Part shown: one piece after another, positions 1-7,504 of the stretch
How the letters are laid out: the number at the start of each line of letters is the position of its first letter
Position numbering within the stretch: the stretch's first letter is position 1
Source of the DNA: a bacterium
Lineage (GTDB): Bacteria; T1Sed10-126
Reading direction: 5' to 3'
DNA: 23,767 nt
NCBI GenBank assembly: GCA_003557545.1
Contig: PWOD01000010.1
Coordinates: 1 to 23,767 of the forward strand
The notes under the pieces: model-generated
Databases searched by the model: none
Told to the model about the DNA's origin: nothing
The model's input: the letters and a program-made list of their open reading frames with translations, nothing else
Position numbers and translations under genes: made by a program

Positions 1-72
1 GAATATTACCAGTGGAAAGCAAAACAGAACAAAGGAAAAAACGATTCTAAAAAAGAAAAGAAAGCAGCTTAA
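1..72 (+). CDS. 3' end of an unidentified lysine-rich protein
   Basis: Frame 1 is open from the window edge to a TAA at 70-72 and gives 23 residues ending KNDSKKEKKAA. The lysine-rich tail is typical of many unrelated proteins, so no function can be assigned. The gene runs convergently towards the minus-strand CARF-HEPN gene, so it is not part of that operon. The reading frame is short and could be chance; the absence of any stop before 70 is only weak support. Confidence 0.35.
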   Translation, partial: EYYQWKAKQNKGKNDSKKEKKAA

Positions 73-406
73 TGATGCTTTCGCCGGAGGACACTTTTAC
101 ACAATATATCGGACTTGACCTCATTATGAACTTGATTAAAAAGTTTTTACTCAAATTTCTACCATTTAATCAATATGTAAACAATAGAACAGCTGGTCGG
201 ATGAATTTTTCAAGGTAAACCAAAACCAAACCTGTCAAATTATTTTTTTCTACAGAAATACTACATAATGATTAAAATAGTCAGACCAGTGAATAAAGAA
301 GCACACACCAACAATTCAATAGAAGACTCACCATGGCAACAGCCTTATACAGGTTTTTCACAGAAAAACTGTAAAAACTTGAAATAATTGGAGGAGATAT
401 TAAGCA
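73..406. other. AT-rich intergenic stretch without a convincing gene
   Basis: About 330 bases separate the convergent partial gene on the left from the CARF-HEPN gene on the right. A 48-codon plus-strand frame opens at an ATG (72-74) overlapping the preceding stop and ends at 218, but it has no recognisable motif. I see no direct repeats or CRISPR repeat-spacer pattern. A weak hairpin near 349-372 is listed separately. Confidence 0.5.
349..372 (-). terminator. Possible hairpin after the CARF-HEPN gene
   Basis: The arms acaggtttttc and gaaaaactgt can pair with one bulge around a 3-base loop. The site lies 35 bases beyond the stop codon of the minus-strand gene, where a terminator would be expected. 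The stem is AT-rich with only a few G-C pairs, so termination is an inference and the support is weak. Confidence 0.25.
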
Positions 407-1717
407 TTAATCTATTTTTAGCGGCAAACCATATAGACCATCTAAAAACTCCCTGGCTTTGTTGTAAATTTTACTTGTGTTTATTGTATCTTCCCTGAAT
501 CCGCAGTGGGCAAGATTATTTCTGTATCGAGAAATTTTTGCCCACAGTCTTCTAAAATCATCCAAATCCGGAATGTCCTCAATCCAATCCTGTTCATCTG
601 GAACAAAATCAAGTATATTCTTTTTTTCTGAACTGTTTATATAATCATGCAGCATCTTATCAAAGGGTTCCTTGGTTTCATCATGCCTGGTAGTGAGCTC
701 CAACCAATTATCTTTCAACACCTGGTCGCCTGTGATTTCACTTTTCATGAATATTAACCAATTAATCATCCATTCTTTCATGAGAGAGATACCCTGCATC
801 ACCATATCGCGGTCAATCCAGTATTTTATCAGTCCAAGTTGTTTGGACAACATCTGTCTGGAAAGAATGGGATTTTCTGCTTCTGTTGTAATATCGCCGG
901 AGATTACCTGTTCCAGTTCCTGTCGCACATCCGAGGTTACATACTCAAAGGGAGGTGCCCATTTCTTGACCTCTTCCTCAGTTTTAACAAGGTTTTCATT
1001 AAAAACATGGGCCTGTTTCATTAACTCCAGTGGACGAGAAAGGTTGAACGCTCGTCTGAAATTTTTTGCCGCCTCACCTAACTGCTGCAAAAATTTTGCG
1101 CCTTCGTGGCCACTTGACCCTCTCCAGGACTGATTATGAATCTGCTGCAATTTATTACCGAGTGGCTGACCGTCTCCATACTCCTCTAAGCAGGTGGCAC
1201 CATGAATCCAGTCCAGCATATCAACCAGGGGACATAAATCTATCACAGGGCTCCGCTGTTCACCACCAACTTCAAATGCACCATACCACACACCCTCCAG
1301 GGGAATCTCCTTAACCTGGCGGATATAAGCAAGAACAGTGAAAACCACAAAAGGAAGTGAACGGAAAGCGTGAGTAATATCGAACAATATTTTTCGATTT
1401 TGAGGACGTTCCTGAACTGTTGCGGTAATGATGGCAAAAACTTCCCACAAACTATCTTCAGAATCCACATTTGGAATTCTTACCGGTTCAAGTGAATCAC
1501 CCAATTCCTGCTTGAGCTTATCCATGTGCTCCGTTTTAGCCGACTTTTCTGTGACAAATGCATAAACTTTTTGGGGTGAAAAAAATTCATTTAAAGCCAG
1601 CGCTATTAAATTGGTTGAGTATTCTTTGGTTTCATTTGGTTTCTCAATGAAATACGTTGTTTCTTTATATTTCCCGGTTCCCAGGAAAGTAAACAGATCA
1701 ACTCCGCTTTCATTCAT
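407..1717 (-). CDS. CRISPR-associated CARF-HEPN ribonuclease, TM1812/Csx family
   Basis: This 436-residue protein resembles the TM1812-type Csx proteins that accompany type III CRISPR systems. The N-terminal CARF-like half begins FTFLGTGKY (residues 9-17) and contains DITHAFRSLP (113-122), the family's signature segment. The C-terminal part carries RNNLAH at 399-404, a match to the Rx4-6H motif of HEPN ribonucleases. By family knowledge the CARF domain would bind cyclic oligoadenylate made by Cas10 and activate the HEPN domain to cut RNA. The ATG at 1717 is preceded, on the minus strand, by an AGAGGTG ribosome site seven bases away. The Cmr6 remnant lies just upstream on the same strand, supporting a type III-B origin. 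No Cas10 is in the window, so a source of activator is not seen here. The family call is strong; the activity and ligand are inferred. Confidence 0.88.
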   Translation of the reverse strand: MNESGVDLFTFLGTGKYKETTYFIEKPNETKEYSTNLIALALNEFFSPQKVYAFVTEKSAKTEHMDKLKQELGDSLEPVRIPNVDSEDSLWEVFAIITATVQERPQNRKILFDITHAFRSLPFVVFTVLAYIRQVKEIPLEGVWYGAFEVGGEQRSPVIDLCPLVDMLDWIHGATCLEEYGDGQPLGNKLQQIHNQSWRGSSGHEGAKFLQQLGEAAKNFRRAFNLSRPLELMKQAHVFNENLVKTEEEVKKWAPPFEYVTSDVRQELEQVISGDITTEAENPILSRQMLSKQLGLIKYWIDRDMVMQGISLMKEWMINWLIFMKSEITGDQVLKDNWLELTTRHDETKEPFDKMLHDYINSSEKKNILDFVPDEQDWIEDIPDLDDFRRLWAKISRYRNNLAHCGFREDTINTSKIYNKAREFLDGLYGLPLKID

Positions 1718-1838
1718 AAAAAAACACCTCTTTTTTTAATCAAGTCAAATAACCAGTTCATCTTTTTTTCAATCTGACCATATCACACTAAAATTAAAAA
1801 TTCCATAATACATCCAGAGTTTGTTTCTATTTTCTGTC

Positions 1839-2011
1839 CTAAGTTGAAAAATTTCCCTCCATAAAACGACCATATTCAACAGCTGTTTTGGCACCGCCGC
1901 CAATCCACTTAAGAGCCTCAACCAGCGCTTGCCTTAGGGTATCCTGGAGGGACGGAGGTTGATTATTGACTAACTGGAAGGTATCCTCAAAAGAAAAAGG
2001 GAGGGTTATAG
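1839..2011 (-). pseudogene. cmr6: C-terminal fragment of type III-B RAMP protein Cmr6
   Basis: The minus-strand frame ending in TAG (1839-1841) reads ALVEALKWIGGGAKTAVEYG near its end. This resembles the C-terminal helix and glycine-rich G-x-GAKT-x-x-x-YGRF motif of Cmr6, a RAMP subunit of the type III-B Cmr effector complex. Only about 50 residues can be Cmr6; an intact protein is several times longer. The frame runs back into the start of the plus-strand transposase gene, where it stops resembling Cmr6, and no continuation is seen to the right of the transposase. The exact breakpoint is uncertain because the left 29-base repeat (1949-1977) is in the same open frame. The fragment sits 121 bases upstream of the CARF-HEPN gene, as expected for neighbours in a former cmr operon. 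A short unrelated protein is the alternative, but the motif match is distinctive. Confidence 0.7.
1949..1977 (+). repeat. Left arm of 29-bp perfect inverted repeat
   Basis: The arm begins gggacggaggttgatt and ends gactaactgg. Its reverse complement occurs without mismatch at 2952-2980. Identity breaks immediately outside both ends. The arm lies 34 bases before the transposase start and within the open frame of the Cmr6 remnant. Confidence 0.95.
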
Positions 2012-2959
2012 ATGCCACGATTACCGCGTCCGGATTTCCAACATACATACCATCATGTCGTAGTTCGAGGGGTTGATGGCCTACCGATTTTTGATAGTGA
2101 CGAAAAAAAAGAACAGTACATAAATATAATGAAAGACGTTAAAACCACACATGATATAAGTATATATACGATCGGTTTTATGGATGAGCATGTGCACCAG
2201 TTTGTCCGGCGGAATAATCAATCAATGGGAATCTTTTACCGCAGGGTTAACGGTCGATATGGAAGCTGGTATAACAAACGTTTTAATCGCACGGGAGCGC
2301 TTTACGATGAACGGTATTATAGTTCGCTGGTTGATTCTGAAAATTATTTTCAAGCGGTCTGGAGATACTCCCAGCATCAAGAGGTAAAAAGTGGAAAATA
2401 TCAATCGGCAGCTGATGACCCCTGGAGCAGTGCACGAGTATATTTAAATCTGAATTCCCGCTATCACTGGATAGATTGGCAGGAAGCGCTGAATGAACTG
2501 GACGTCGGCCAGGGACATAGTGCGAAAAGACTGCTCAAAAAACAGGGAATTGAACAGAGCTGGCCGAGCAAAGAAGCGTTCCCTCACGAACTCTACAGAG
2601 GCCAGAGATTTTTGGCTGATAAAACATTCATTGAAAAATATATGCAGATCCGAAAAAGAGCTGTCAGGAAAAAACTACGGAAAAAAACTCCCATACCGTG
2701 GGATGATTTACTTAAAATTGCAGTTAAACTATCGGGGCTATCAGAGAAAACAATTTTAACCCCGGGGCGCAGCAAGAAGAAAGTTCAACACCGTGCAGCT
2801 CTGGCCTATGCCTGCCGGAAATACGGACATTTGCCGATCAAAGATATTGCAGAAAAATTGTCCGTATCACCATCCGGGGTCTCACGGATGATCAAACGTT
2901 TCAAAGAAAAAAATCACAAATTAAGAGCAGCCTGGGCCCGCGAATTTGAAGCCAGTTAG
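2012..2959 (+). CDS. REP-associated tyrosine transposase (Y1_Tnp/IS200-like, HUH)
   Basis: The 315-residue protein starts MPRLPRPDFQHTYHHVVVRG, matching the usual opening of the IS200-like Y1 transposase family. It has the metal-binding HUH motif as HVH at 60-62. Y119 in WRYSQHQEV sits where related proteins have RYIHLNPV and is the candidate catalytic tyrosine. The segment DDPWSS follows as in the family. A C-terminal helix-turn-helix around 275-298 (DIAEKLSVSPSGVSRMIKRF) is like that of RAYT proteins that recognise REP hairpins. GGGAGGG lies about 8 bases before the ATG. The TAG stop falls inside the right 29-base repeat. The gene appears intact, so the enzyme could be active. The family would act by single-strand cutting and joining through a phosphotyrosine intermediate. 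The substitution of LNPV by QHQE near the tyrosine is unusual. Confidence 0.9.
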   Translation: MPRLPRPDFQHTYHHVVVRGVDGLPIFDSDEKKEQYINIMKDVKTTHDISIYTIGFMDEHVHQFVRRNNQSMGIFYRRVNGRYGSWYNKRFNRTGALYDERYYSSLVDSENYFQAVWRYSQHQEVKSGKYQSAADDPWSSARVYLNLNSRYHWIDWQEALNELDVGQGHSAKRLLKKQGIEQSWPSKEAFPHELYRGQRFLADKTFIEKYMQIRKRAVRKKLRKKTPIPWDDLLKIAVKLSGLSEKTILTPGRSKKKVQHRAALAYACRKYGHLPIKDIAEKLSVSPSGVSRMIKRFKEKNHKLRAAWAREFEAS

Positions 2960-2980
2960 TCAATAATCAACCTCCGTCCC
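2952..2980 (-). repeat. Right arm of 29-bp perfect inverted repeat
   Basis: The arm reads ccagttagtcaataatcaac through cctccgtccc and is the exact reverse complement of 1949-1977. It covers the last codons and stop of the transposase gene. It leads directly into a run of C residues that forms the hairpin at 2978-2994, a structure the left copy lacks. Confidence 0.95.
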
Positions 2981-2994
2981 CCGTGATTTGGGGG
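2978..2994 (+). repeat. REP-like GC hairpin downstream of the transposase
   Basis: CCCCC (2978-2982) pairs with GGGGG (2990-2994) around the loop GTGATTT. A CTC at 2972-2974 may extend the stem with a GAG just 3' of it through an internal loop. REP sequences used by RAYT transposases are short GC-rich hairpins of this type, so it could be the transposase recognition site. It could equally act as a weak terminator, but no T tract follows. Confidence 0.5.
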
Positions 2995-3081
2995 AGAGAA
3001 GGTGCGAAAATTGGAAAAATTGGGTAAACTTATGCGGGTGTTATTTTATCTATTTTCGAACAGATAGAAAGGACGGTTAAA

Positions 3082-4557
3082 ATGCCGGATAGTTACAGTG
3101 AATCAGAGGAGTATCAGATACGCCAGGAGAAATTAGAAAAACTTGAACAACGGGGAATTGATCCGTACCCCCATAATTTCAATAAAATTCAGACAGTTGC
3201 GGAGGCCGTCGATCTGTTTGTCGACGACCCGGATGAGGAGCTGGGAGAAACCGTCAAGGTCGCCGGACGTATAAGACGGCGGCGGCTGCACGGCAAAGCT
3301 GCCTTTGCCGACCTGGTTGATCACAGCGGACAGATACAGCTCTACCTATCGGCCCGTTATCTGGACGACTCGGAGCAGTTTGATCTATTCAACGAACTGC
3401 TTGATATTGGCGATTTTATCGGTGTCCAGGGGGAGCTTTTTAAAACCAATGAAGGTGAAATATCGGTTGTTGTGCGAAATTTTAAAATTCTCAGCAAGGG
3501 TCTTCGACCACTGCCCGAGAAGTTCCACGGATTAAAAGATACAGAACTTCGTTACCGTAAAAGATACCTTGACCTGCTGGATAATCCCGAGGTTAGAGAA
3601 CTTTTTCTGCAGCGCAGTCAATTTGTTTCCGGCTTGAGAAACTGGCTGGAAAACCGTAATTTCATCGAAGTTGAGACACCAATGATGCAGACGCTGGCCG
3701 GGGGAGCTGAGGCCGAACCGTTTATTACTCATCACAATACACTGGATCTTGATCTCTACCTGCGAATCGCCCCCGAACTGTTTCTCAAACGGCTGCTGGT
3801 CGGGGGATTTGAAAAAGTTTATGAGATCAACCGTAACTTCCGTAACGAAGGTATCTCAACCCGGCACAACCCGGAATTTACGATGCTTGAACTGTACTGG
3901 GCCTATGCTGACTACAAGGAGATCATGGTCCTCACCGAACAGCTGCTCAGCTCGGTCATAGAACAGTTCAACCCGGAGTTGATCACCGAGTACCAGGAAA
4001 ACTCGATTGACTGGAACACTCCCTGGGAAAGATTAACCATTGAACAGGCTATTGAACGGCACACCGGGATAGAACTCAATTCTGAGATGTCGGTGGAAGA
4101 GATCAGAAAACTGGCTGAAACTAACGGTTATCAGCTGGAACCGGCTGACAGCAGTGAGGCGCAGATCTTTGAGCTGTTTGAAACAGCCGTAGAAAAACAA
4201 CTGATCGATCCCACCTTCATTATTGATTTTCCGGCCAGCCTCTCCCCGCTGGCTAAACGGCACCGCAATGCTCCCGAACGGGCCGAACGGTTCGAACTGT
4301 TTGCCGGGGGGCTGGAAGTGGGCAACGCCTACTCTGAGTTAAACGACCCCCGGGAACAAAAAGAAAACTTTCTCCGGCAGACGGAGGATAGCAGTAAAAT
4401 CGACAGCGATTATATTGAAGCCCTCGAATACGGAATGCCCCCGGCCGGCGGGCTGGGCCTGGGTATTGACCGACTGGTGATGCTGTTAACCAATTCTGCC
4501 AGCATCCGGGATGTCATTCTTTTCCCACTCCTGCAACCGCTATCCCGGGAGGACTGA
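3082..4557 (+). CDS. lysS: Lysyl-tRNA synthetase, class II
   Basis: This 491-residue enzyme charges tRNA-Lys with lysine in the cytoplasm. An OB-fold anticodon-binding domain covers about 55-140 and is followed by ELRYRKRYLDLL (155-166), diagnostic of LysS. Class II motif 1 lies around FIEVETPMM (194-202), motif 2 around FRNEG (253-257) with RHNPEFTMLELYWAY, and motif 3 at GLGLGIDR (457-464) with IRDVILFP. The length is normal for bacterial LysS. The ATG has an AAGGA about 10 bases upstream. The stop TGA (4555-4557) abuts the ATG of the next gene, so lysS probably heads an operon with the lipoprotein-release transporter. The gene begins about 100 bases after the transposase unit and is intact. 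Confidence 0.98.
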   Translation: MPDSYSESEEYQIRQEKLEKLEQRGIDPYPHNFNKIQTVAEAVDLFVDDPDEELGETVKVAGRIRRRRLHGKAAFADLVDHSGQIQLYLSARYLDDSEQFDLFNELLDIGDFIGVQGELFKTNEGEISVVVRNFKILSKGLRPLPEKFHGLKDTELRYRKRYLDLLDNPEVRELFLQRSQFVSGLRNWLENRNFIEVETPMMQTLAGGAEAEPFITHHNTLDLDLYLRIAPELFLKRLLVGGFEKVYEINRNFRNEGISTRHNPEFTMLELYWAYADYKEIMVLTEQLLSSVIEQFNPELITEYQENSIDWNTPWERLTIEQAIERHTGIELNSEMSVEEIRKLAETNGYQLEPADSSEAQIFELFETAVEKQLIDPTFIIDFPASLSPLAKRHRNAPERAERFELFAGGLEVGNAYSELNDPREQKENFLRQTEDSSKIDSDYIEALEYGMPPAGGLGLGIDRLVMLLTNSASIRDVILFPLLQPLSRED

Positions 4558-5787
4558 ATGGCCTCGAAAAAGAAACCCAGCCTGCGTAACCGTGGGGAAC
4601 GGGTGTTTTTCCTGTTTCGAATGATTACGCGGTTTTTGTTTCGTTCCCAGAATGTCGGAGTACTCCCCTATCTCACACTGTTCGCGTTCATCAGCATCAC
4701 CATTGGGGTTGCAACTCTGATCATTGTGCTGTCAGTGATGAACGGTTTTTCCACAACATTACAGGACCAGCTTGTCGGGATATACAGTCCCATACGTGTC
4801 TATCCTCGCGGCGCGCGATCTCTCCGACTGGACAGCCTTAAAGAACAGCTTAAGGAGCAGCCACAGGTCACACAGGTTATCGGAGTAATTGAAGGAGAAG
4901 TTCTCTTCCAATCGGGTCCTGCCTCATATTCCGGAGGGAAAATTTTAGCCTACACAGACTGGCGGACAGATCGACTGCCGGTCGACCAACCAACCGGTGA
5001 GGGGATTCATCTGGGCAGTGAGCTGGCCCGCAGCCTCTGGGTAGGAGAAGAGGATGAACTAACAATTATTCGACCGGATGCCCAGCGGACTCCGTTCGGC
5101 CTGCTACCAGCCGGACAAAAAGTGGCTGTTAAAGGGCATTTTAGAAGCGGCTTCCAGGATGTTGATTCAGCCCTGGGACTGGTTTCCGAAGAACAGGCGC
5201 GGCGACTTTTCAACCTTGAAGAAAATCTCACTAACTATGCCGAAATCTGGATTGCTGATAGATTCCGAGCCGATCAGTTAAAAACCCAGCTGGAGAAGCT
5301 GCTGGACGGTGAATACCGGCTGGTCACCTGGTCAGAGGCAAATCCTGCCCTGTTCGAAGCTCTACAGCTGGAAAGAACTGTCACCTTTATCGTCCTGGTG
5401 CTGATCGTGCTGGTGGCAGCAATAAATATTTTAAGCATGTTAATTCTATCGATCCTCCAGCGACGACGACAGATTGCCATGATGATGTCGATGGGCGCCA
5501 CACCACGGACAATCCTGGTATTGTTCCTGGCAGCGGGGATGCTAATTACGACCGCAGGACTGGTGGCCGGGTTCGGGATCGGACTGAGCGGATGCTACCT
5601 GATGGACAATATTTTTGTGATTGATCTGCCGCCGGTGTATCCAATGGACAGTCTTCCTGTCCAGGTTGATCAGTTCCACCTGCTGGCCATCGGTGTAGTA
5701 ACCTTTATCCTGGGATTCATCAGCTCCCTGTATCCAGCCTGGGCGGCCGCACGAATCGATCCGGCAGAGGTCTTAAGATATGGATAA
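4558..5787 (+). CDS. Lipoprotein-releasing ABC transporter permease, LolC/LolE family
   Basis: The 409-residue protein has the MacB/FtsX permease layout. One membrane segment lies at about 38-62 (YLTLFAFISITIGVATLIIV), then a periplasmic domain of roughly 210 residues. Three further membrane segments follow near 275-298, 318-345 and 372-396. It ends [20 protein letters not shown], the typical C-terminus of LolC/LolE. In LolCDE the permease extracts mature lipoproteins from the inner membrane and passes them to LolA. Only one permease gene is present, so it may work as a homodimer, as proposed for bacteria with a single LolC/E protein. The start directly follows the lysS stop, and the last 8 bases overlap the ATPase gene, which points to translational coupling. 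A related export permease is the alternative. Confidence 0.88.
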   Translation: MASKKKPSLRNRGERVFFLFRMITRFLFRSQNVGVLPYLTLFAFISITIGVATLIIVLSVMNGFSTTLQDQLVGIYSPIRVYPRGARSLRLDSLKEQLKEQPQVTQVIGVIEGEVLFQSGPASYSGGKILAYTDWRTDRLPVDQPTGEGIHLGSELARSLWVGEEDELTIIRPDAQRTPFGLLPAGQKVAVKGHFRSGFQDVDSALGLVSEEQARRLFNLEENLTNYAEIWIADRFRADQLKTQLEKLLDGEYRLVTWSEANPALFEALQLERTVTFIVLVLIVLVAAINILSMLILSILQRRRQIAMMMSMGATPRTILVLFLAAGMLITTAGLVAGFGIGLSGCYLMDNIFVIDLPPVYPMDSLPVQVDQFHLLAIGVVTFILGFISSLYPAWAAARIDPAEVLRYG

Positions 5788-6487
5788 AACTATTCTTAGG
5801 GCAGAAAATATAAACCATTCATATCGCCCCGACAGACCGATACTCCAGGAGATAAATCTAACGCTTAACCAGGGTGAAGCGATAGCCATCCAGGGACCAT
5901 CAGGAGTCGGCAAGACAACCCTGCTGGAAATCCTTGGAACAATGCGCTCACCCAGCAGCGGCCAGGTGAAAATCATGGGAGAAAATGTTTATGCCGGTGA
6001 TCGTCGCCAGCAGGCATTGATCCGCGGGAACTGGTTAGGCTTTGTTTTCCAGGAAGCACTTCTGCTGCCGGACCTGACCATCTGGGAAAACTGCCGTCTG
6101 GCGGTGGACCTGGCCGGACGGCACTGGAGTAGTAAACAGATCTACGCCCGGTTTGAAGAACTGATCAGTTTACTGGGATTAAATCCAGAGCGACGAGCTG
6201 ATTATCCAGCCCAGTTCTCCACCGGCGAAAGACAGCGGATAGCCATTGTCCGGGCCCTGATCCACAAACCCCGGCTGCTAATTGCTGACGAACCAACCGG
6301 TAATCTTGATCACCGGGCAAGTTCACAGCTGATCGACCTGTTAACCCCACTGGTCCAACAGCAGCAGGTGGGGATGATTATCGCCACTCACGACCCGGTG
6401 ATGGCAAACTCAATTAAAAATCTTTACGTACTTGAAGAAACTTTATTAAAATCTTCTAACATCCAAACTAAAGAAAGGAGTGACTGA
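5780..6487 (+). CDS. Lipoprotein-releasing ABC transporter ATPase, LolD-like
   Basis: This 235-residue ATP-binding subunit would power the adjacent LolC/E-like permease at the inner membrane. Walker A is GPSGVGKTT (39-47), the Q-loop glutamine is Q91, Walker B is [12 protein letters not shown] (166-177) and the switch histidine is H204. The ABC signature reads STGERQR (147-153) rather than the usual SGGERQR, a mild change also seen in functional ABC proteins. The EPTGNLD sequence is typical of the MacB/LolD/FtsE group. The gene overlaps the permease by 8 bases and ends 5 bases before ilvE. Confidence 0.9.
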   Translation: MDKTILRAENINHSYRPDRPILQEINLTLNQGEAIAIQGPSGVGKTTLLEILGTMRSPSSGQVKIMGENVYAGDRRQQALIRGNWLGFVFQEALLLPDLTIWENCRLAVDLAGRHWSSKQIYARFEELISLLGLNPERRADYPAQFSTGERQRIAIVRALIHKPRLLIADEPTGNLDHRASSQLIDLLTPLVQQQQVGMIIATHDPVMANSIKNLYVLEETLLKSSNIQTKERSD

Positions 6488-6492
6488 CTACC

Positions 6493-7371
6493 ATGTCGTC
6501 ACTATCAATCTGGTTAGACGGTAAGTTTGTTCCTGAAGAAGATGCAAAAATTAGTATCTTTGACCACGGTTTACTTTACGGAGATGGTGTATTTGAAGGA
6601 ATCAGAGCCTATGGAGGAACTGTTTTCAAACTCAAAGAACATATCGACAGACTGTACAAATCAGCCCGGGTTATTAAACTAAAAATTCCTCTTTCACCGG
6701 ACGAAATGACCGAGGCAGTACTTGAATCCTGCCGGCGCAACCAGGTGGAAAACGGCTATATCAGACTGGTCGTCACCCGGGGCCGGGGTGATTTGGGTCT
6801 GGATCCCCAGAAATGTCCCAAACCGACCATCTTCATCATTGCCGCCGATATCGAACTATATCCCGAAGAGGCCTACACCAAAGGCTTAAAACTGGTTACT
6901 GTCCCTACCCGGCGAAATCTTGCTGAATCGGTCAATCCACGAATTAAATCTCTTAACTACCTCAACAATATTATGGCCAAGATGGAAGCTCATCAGGCCG
7001 GGGCCAAAGAGGGTATCATGTTAAACGACCAGGGTTATGTGGTGGAATGCACAGGGGACAACATCTTTATTATCGAATCCCTTAAAAAACTGCGCACCCC
7101 CCCACCCTACATGGGAGCCCTGGAGGGCATAACCAGGCAGACCTTAATGGATATAGCCGAAGCCAGTGGTTTTGACGTGATTGAAGAACCACTCAACCGG
7201 TACGATTTATATGTTGCCGACGAATGTTTTGTAACCGGCACGGCCGCTGAGGCTCTCCCGGTTATTGAAATAGATGGACGGGAGATCAACGGCGGCAAAC
7301 CGGGACCACTAACCCGGGAGTTGATCGACAAGTTCCGTAATTCTGTCTGTGATTACGGCACACCAATATAA
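6493..7371 (+). CDS. ilvE: Branched-chain amino acid aminotransferase (class IV)
   Basis: The 292-residue protein is a PLP-dependent fold-type IV aminotransferase, most like IlvE, which interconverts branched-chain keto acids and Leu, Ile and Val with glutamate. It has FDHGLLYGDGVFEGIRAYGG (23-42) and K152 in PRIKSLNYLNN as the PLP-binding lysine. GTAAEALPV comes near the C-terminus. D-amino-acid aminotransferase and ADC lyase share this fold, but EGIRAY and the length favour IlvE. AAAGGAG lies 12 bases before the ATG, overlapping the end of the ATPase gene, so the two are probably co-transcribed. No biosynthetic partner genes are nearby. Confidence 0.9.
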   Translation: MSSLSIWLDGKFVPEEDAKISIFDHGLLYGDGVFEGIRAYGGTVFKLKEHIDRLYKSARVIKLKIPLSPDEMTEAVLESCRRNQVENGYIRLVVTRGRGDLGLDPQKCPKPTIFIIAADIELYPEEAYTKGLKLVTVPTRRNLAESVNPRIKSLNYLNNIMAKMEAHQAGAKEGIMLNDQGYVVECTGDNIFIIESLKKLRTPPPYMGALEGITRQTLMDIAEASGFDVIEEPLNRYDLYVADECFVTGTAAEALPVIEIDGREINGGKPGPLTRELIDKFRNSVCDYGTPI

Positions 7372-7504
7372 GGGTTTTTCCATCCAGAAACAGATAACCA
7401 ATATCTGACGGAATAAAACCAGGGTTCAGCCTGTTCTTATAGGAGCTACTAAAAATAACCTGTCAGGGAACAGGGTTAATTTCTTATAAATGGATTGATT
7501 CACT
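7372..7504 (+). promoter_or_regulatory. Leader region before mcsA with small hairpin
   Basis: This 133-base gap separates ilvE from the mcs genes. CAGATA (7391-7396) and TATCTG (7402-7407) form a perfect 6-bp stem with a 5-base loop. CCTGTTC (7430-7436) and GAACAGG (7468-7474) are complementary over a longer loop. TATAAA at 7485-7490 resembles a -10 box, but I find no good -35 at the right distance. I see neither CtsR heptad repeats nor a CIRCE element. A promoter here is plausible but unproven. Confidence 0.3.

Larger units (their letters stand above)
1949..2996 (+). mobile_element. RAYT-type transposase unit with inverted repeats
   Basis: One HUH/Y1 transposase gene is bracketed by a perfect 29-base inverted repeat (1949-1977 and 2952-2980), with a REP-like hairpin at the right end. 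REP-associated tyrosine transposases are commonly flanked by palindromic REP sequences in inverted orientation, which fits the right end. The left end lacks the matching hairpin, and I see no flanking target duplication. The boundaries given are those of the repeat plus hairpin, so they are a working definition rather than proven element ends. Confidence 0.55.

Noticed and set aside
72-218. 48-codon plus-strand frame starting at an ATG overlapping the preceding stop
   Set aside because: It has no recognisable domain or upstream ribosome site, and AT-rich DNA readily gives frames of this length.
73-406. Possible CRISPR array next to the CARF-HEPN gene
   Set aside because: No direct repeat of 20 or more bases with regular spacing is visible.
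672-1314. Plus-strand open frames across the CARF-HEPN gene
   Set aside because: They are antisense to a gene with clear family motifs and show no domain of their own.
7372-7504. CtsR operator or CIRCE element ahead of mcsA
   Set aside because: Neither the tandem heptad pattern nor the TTAGCACTC inverted repeat is present.
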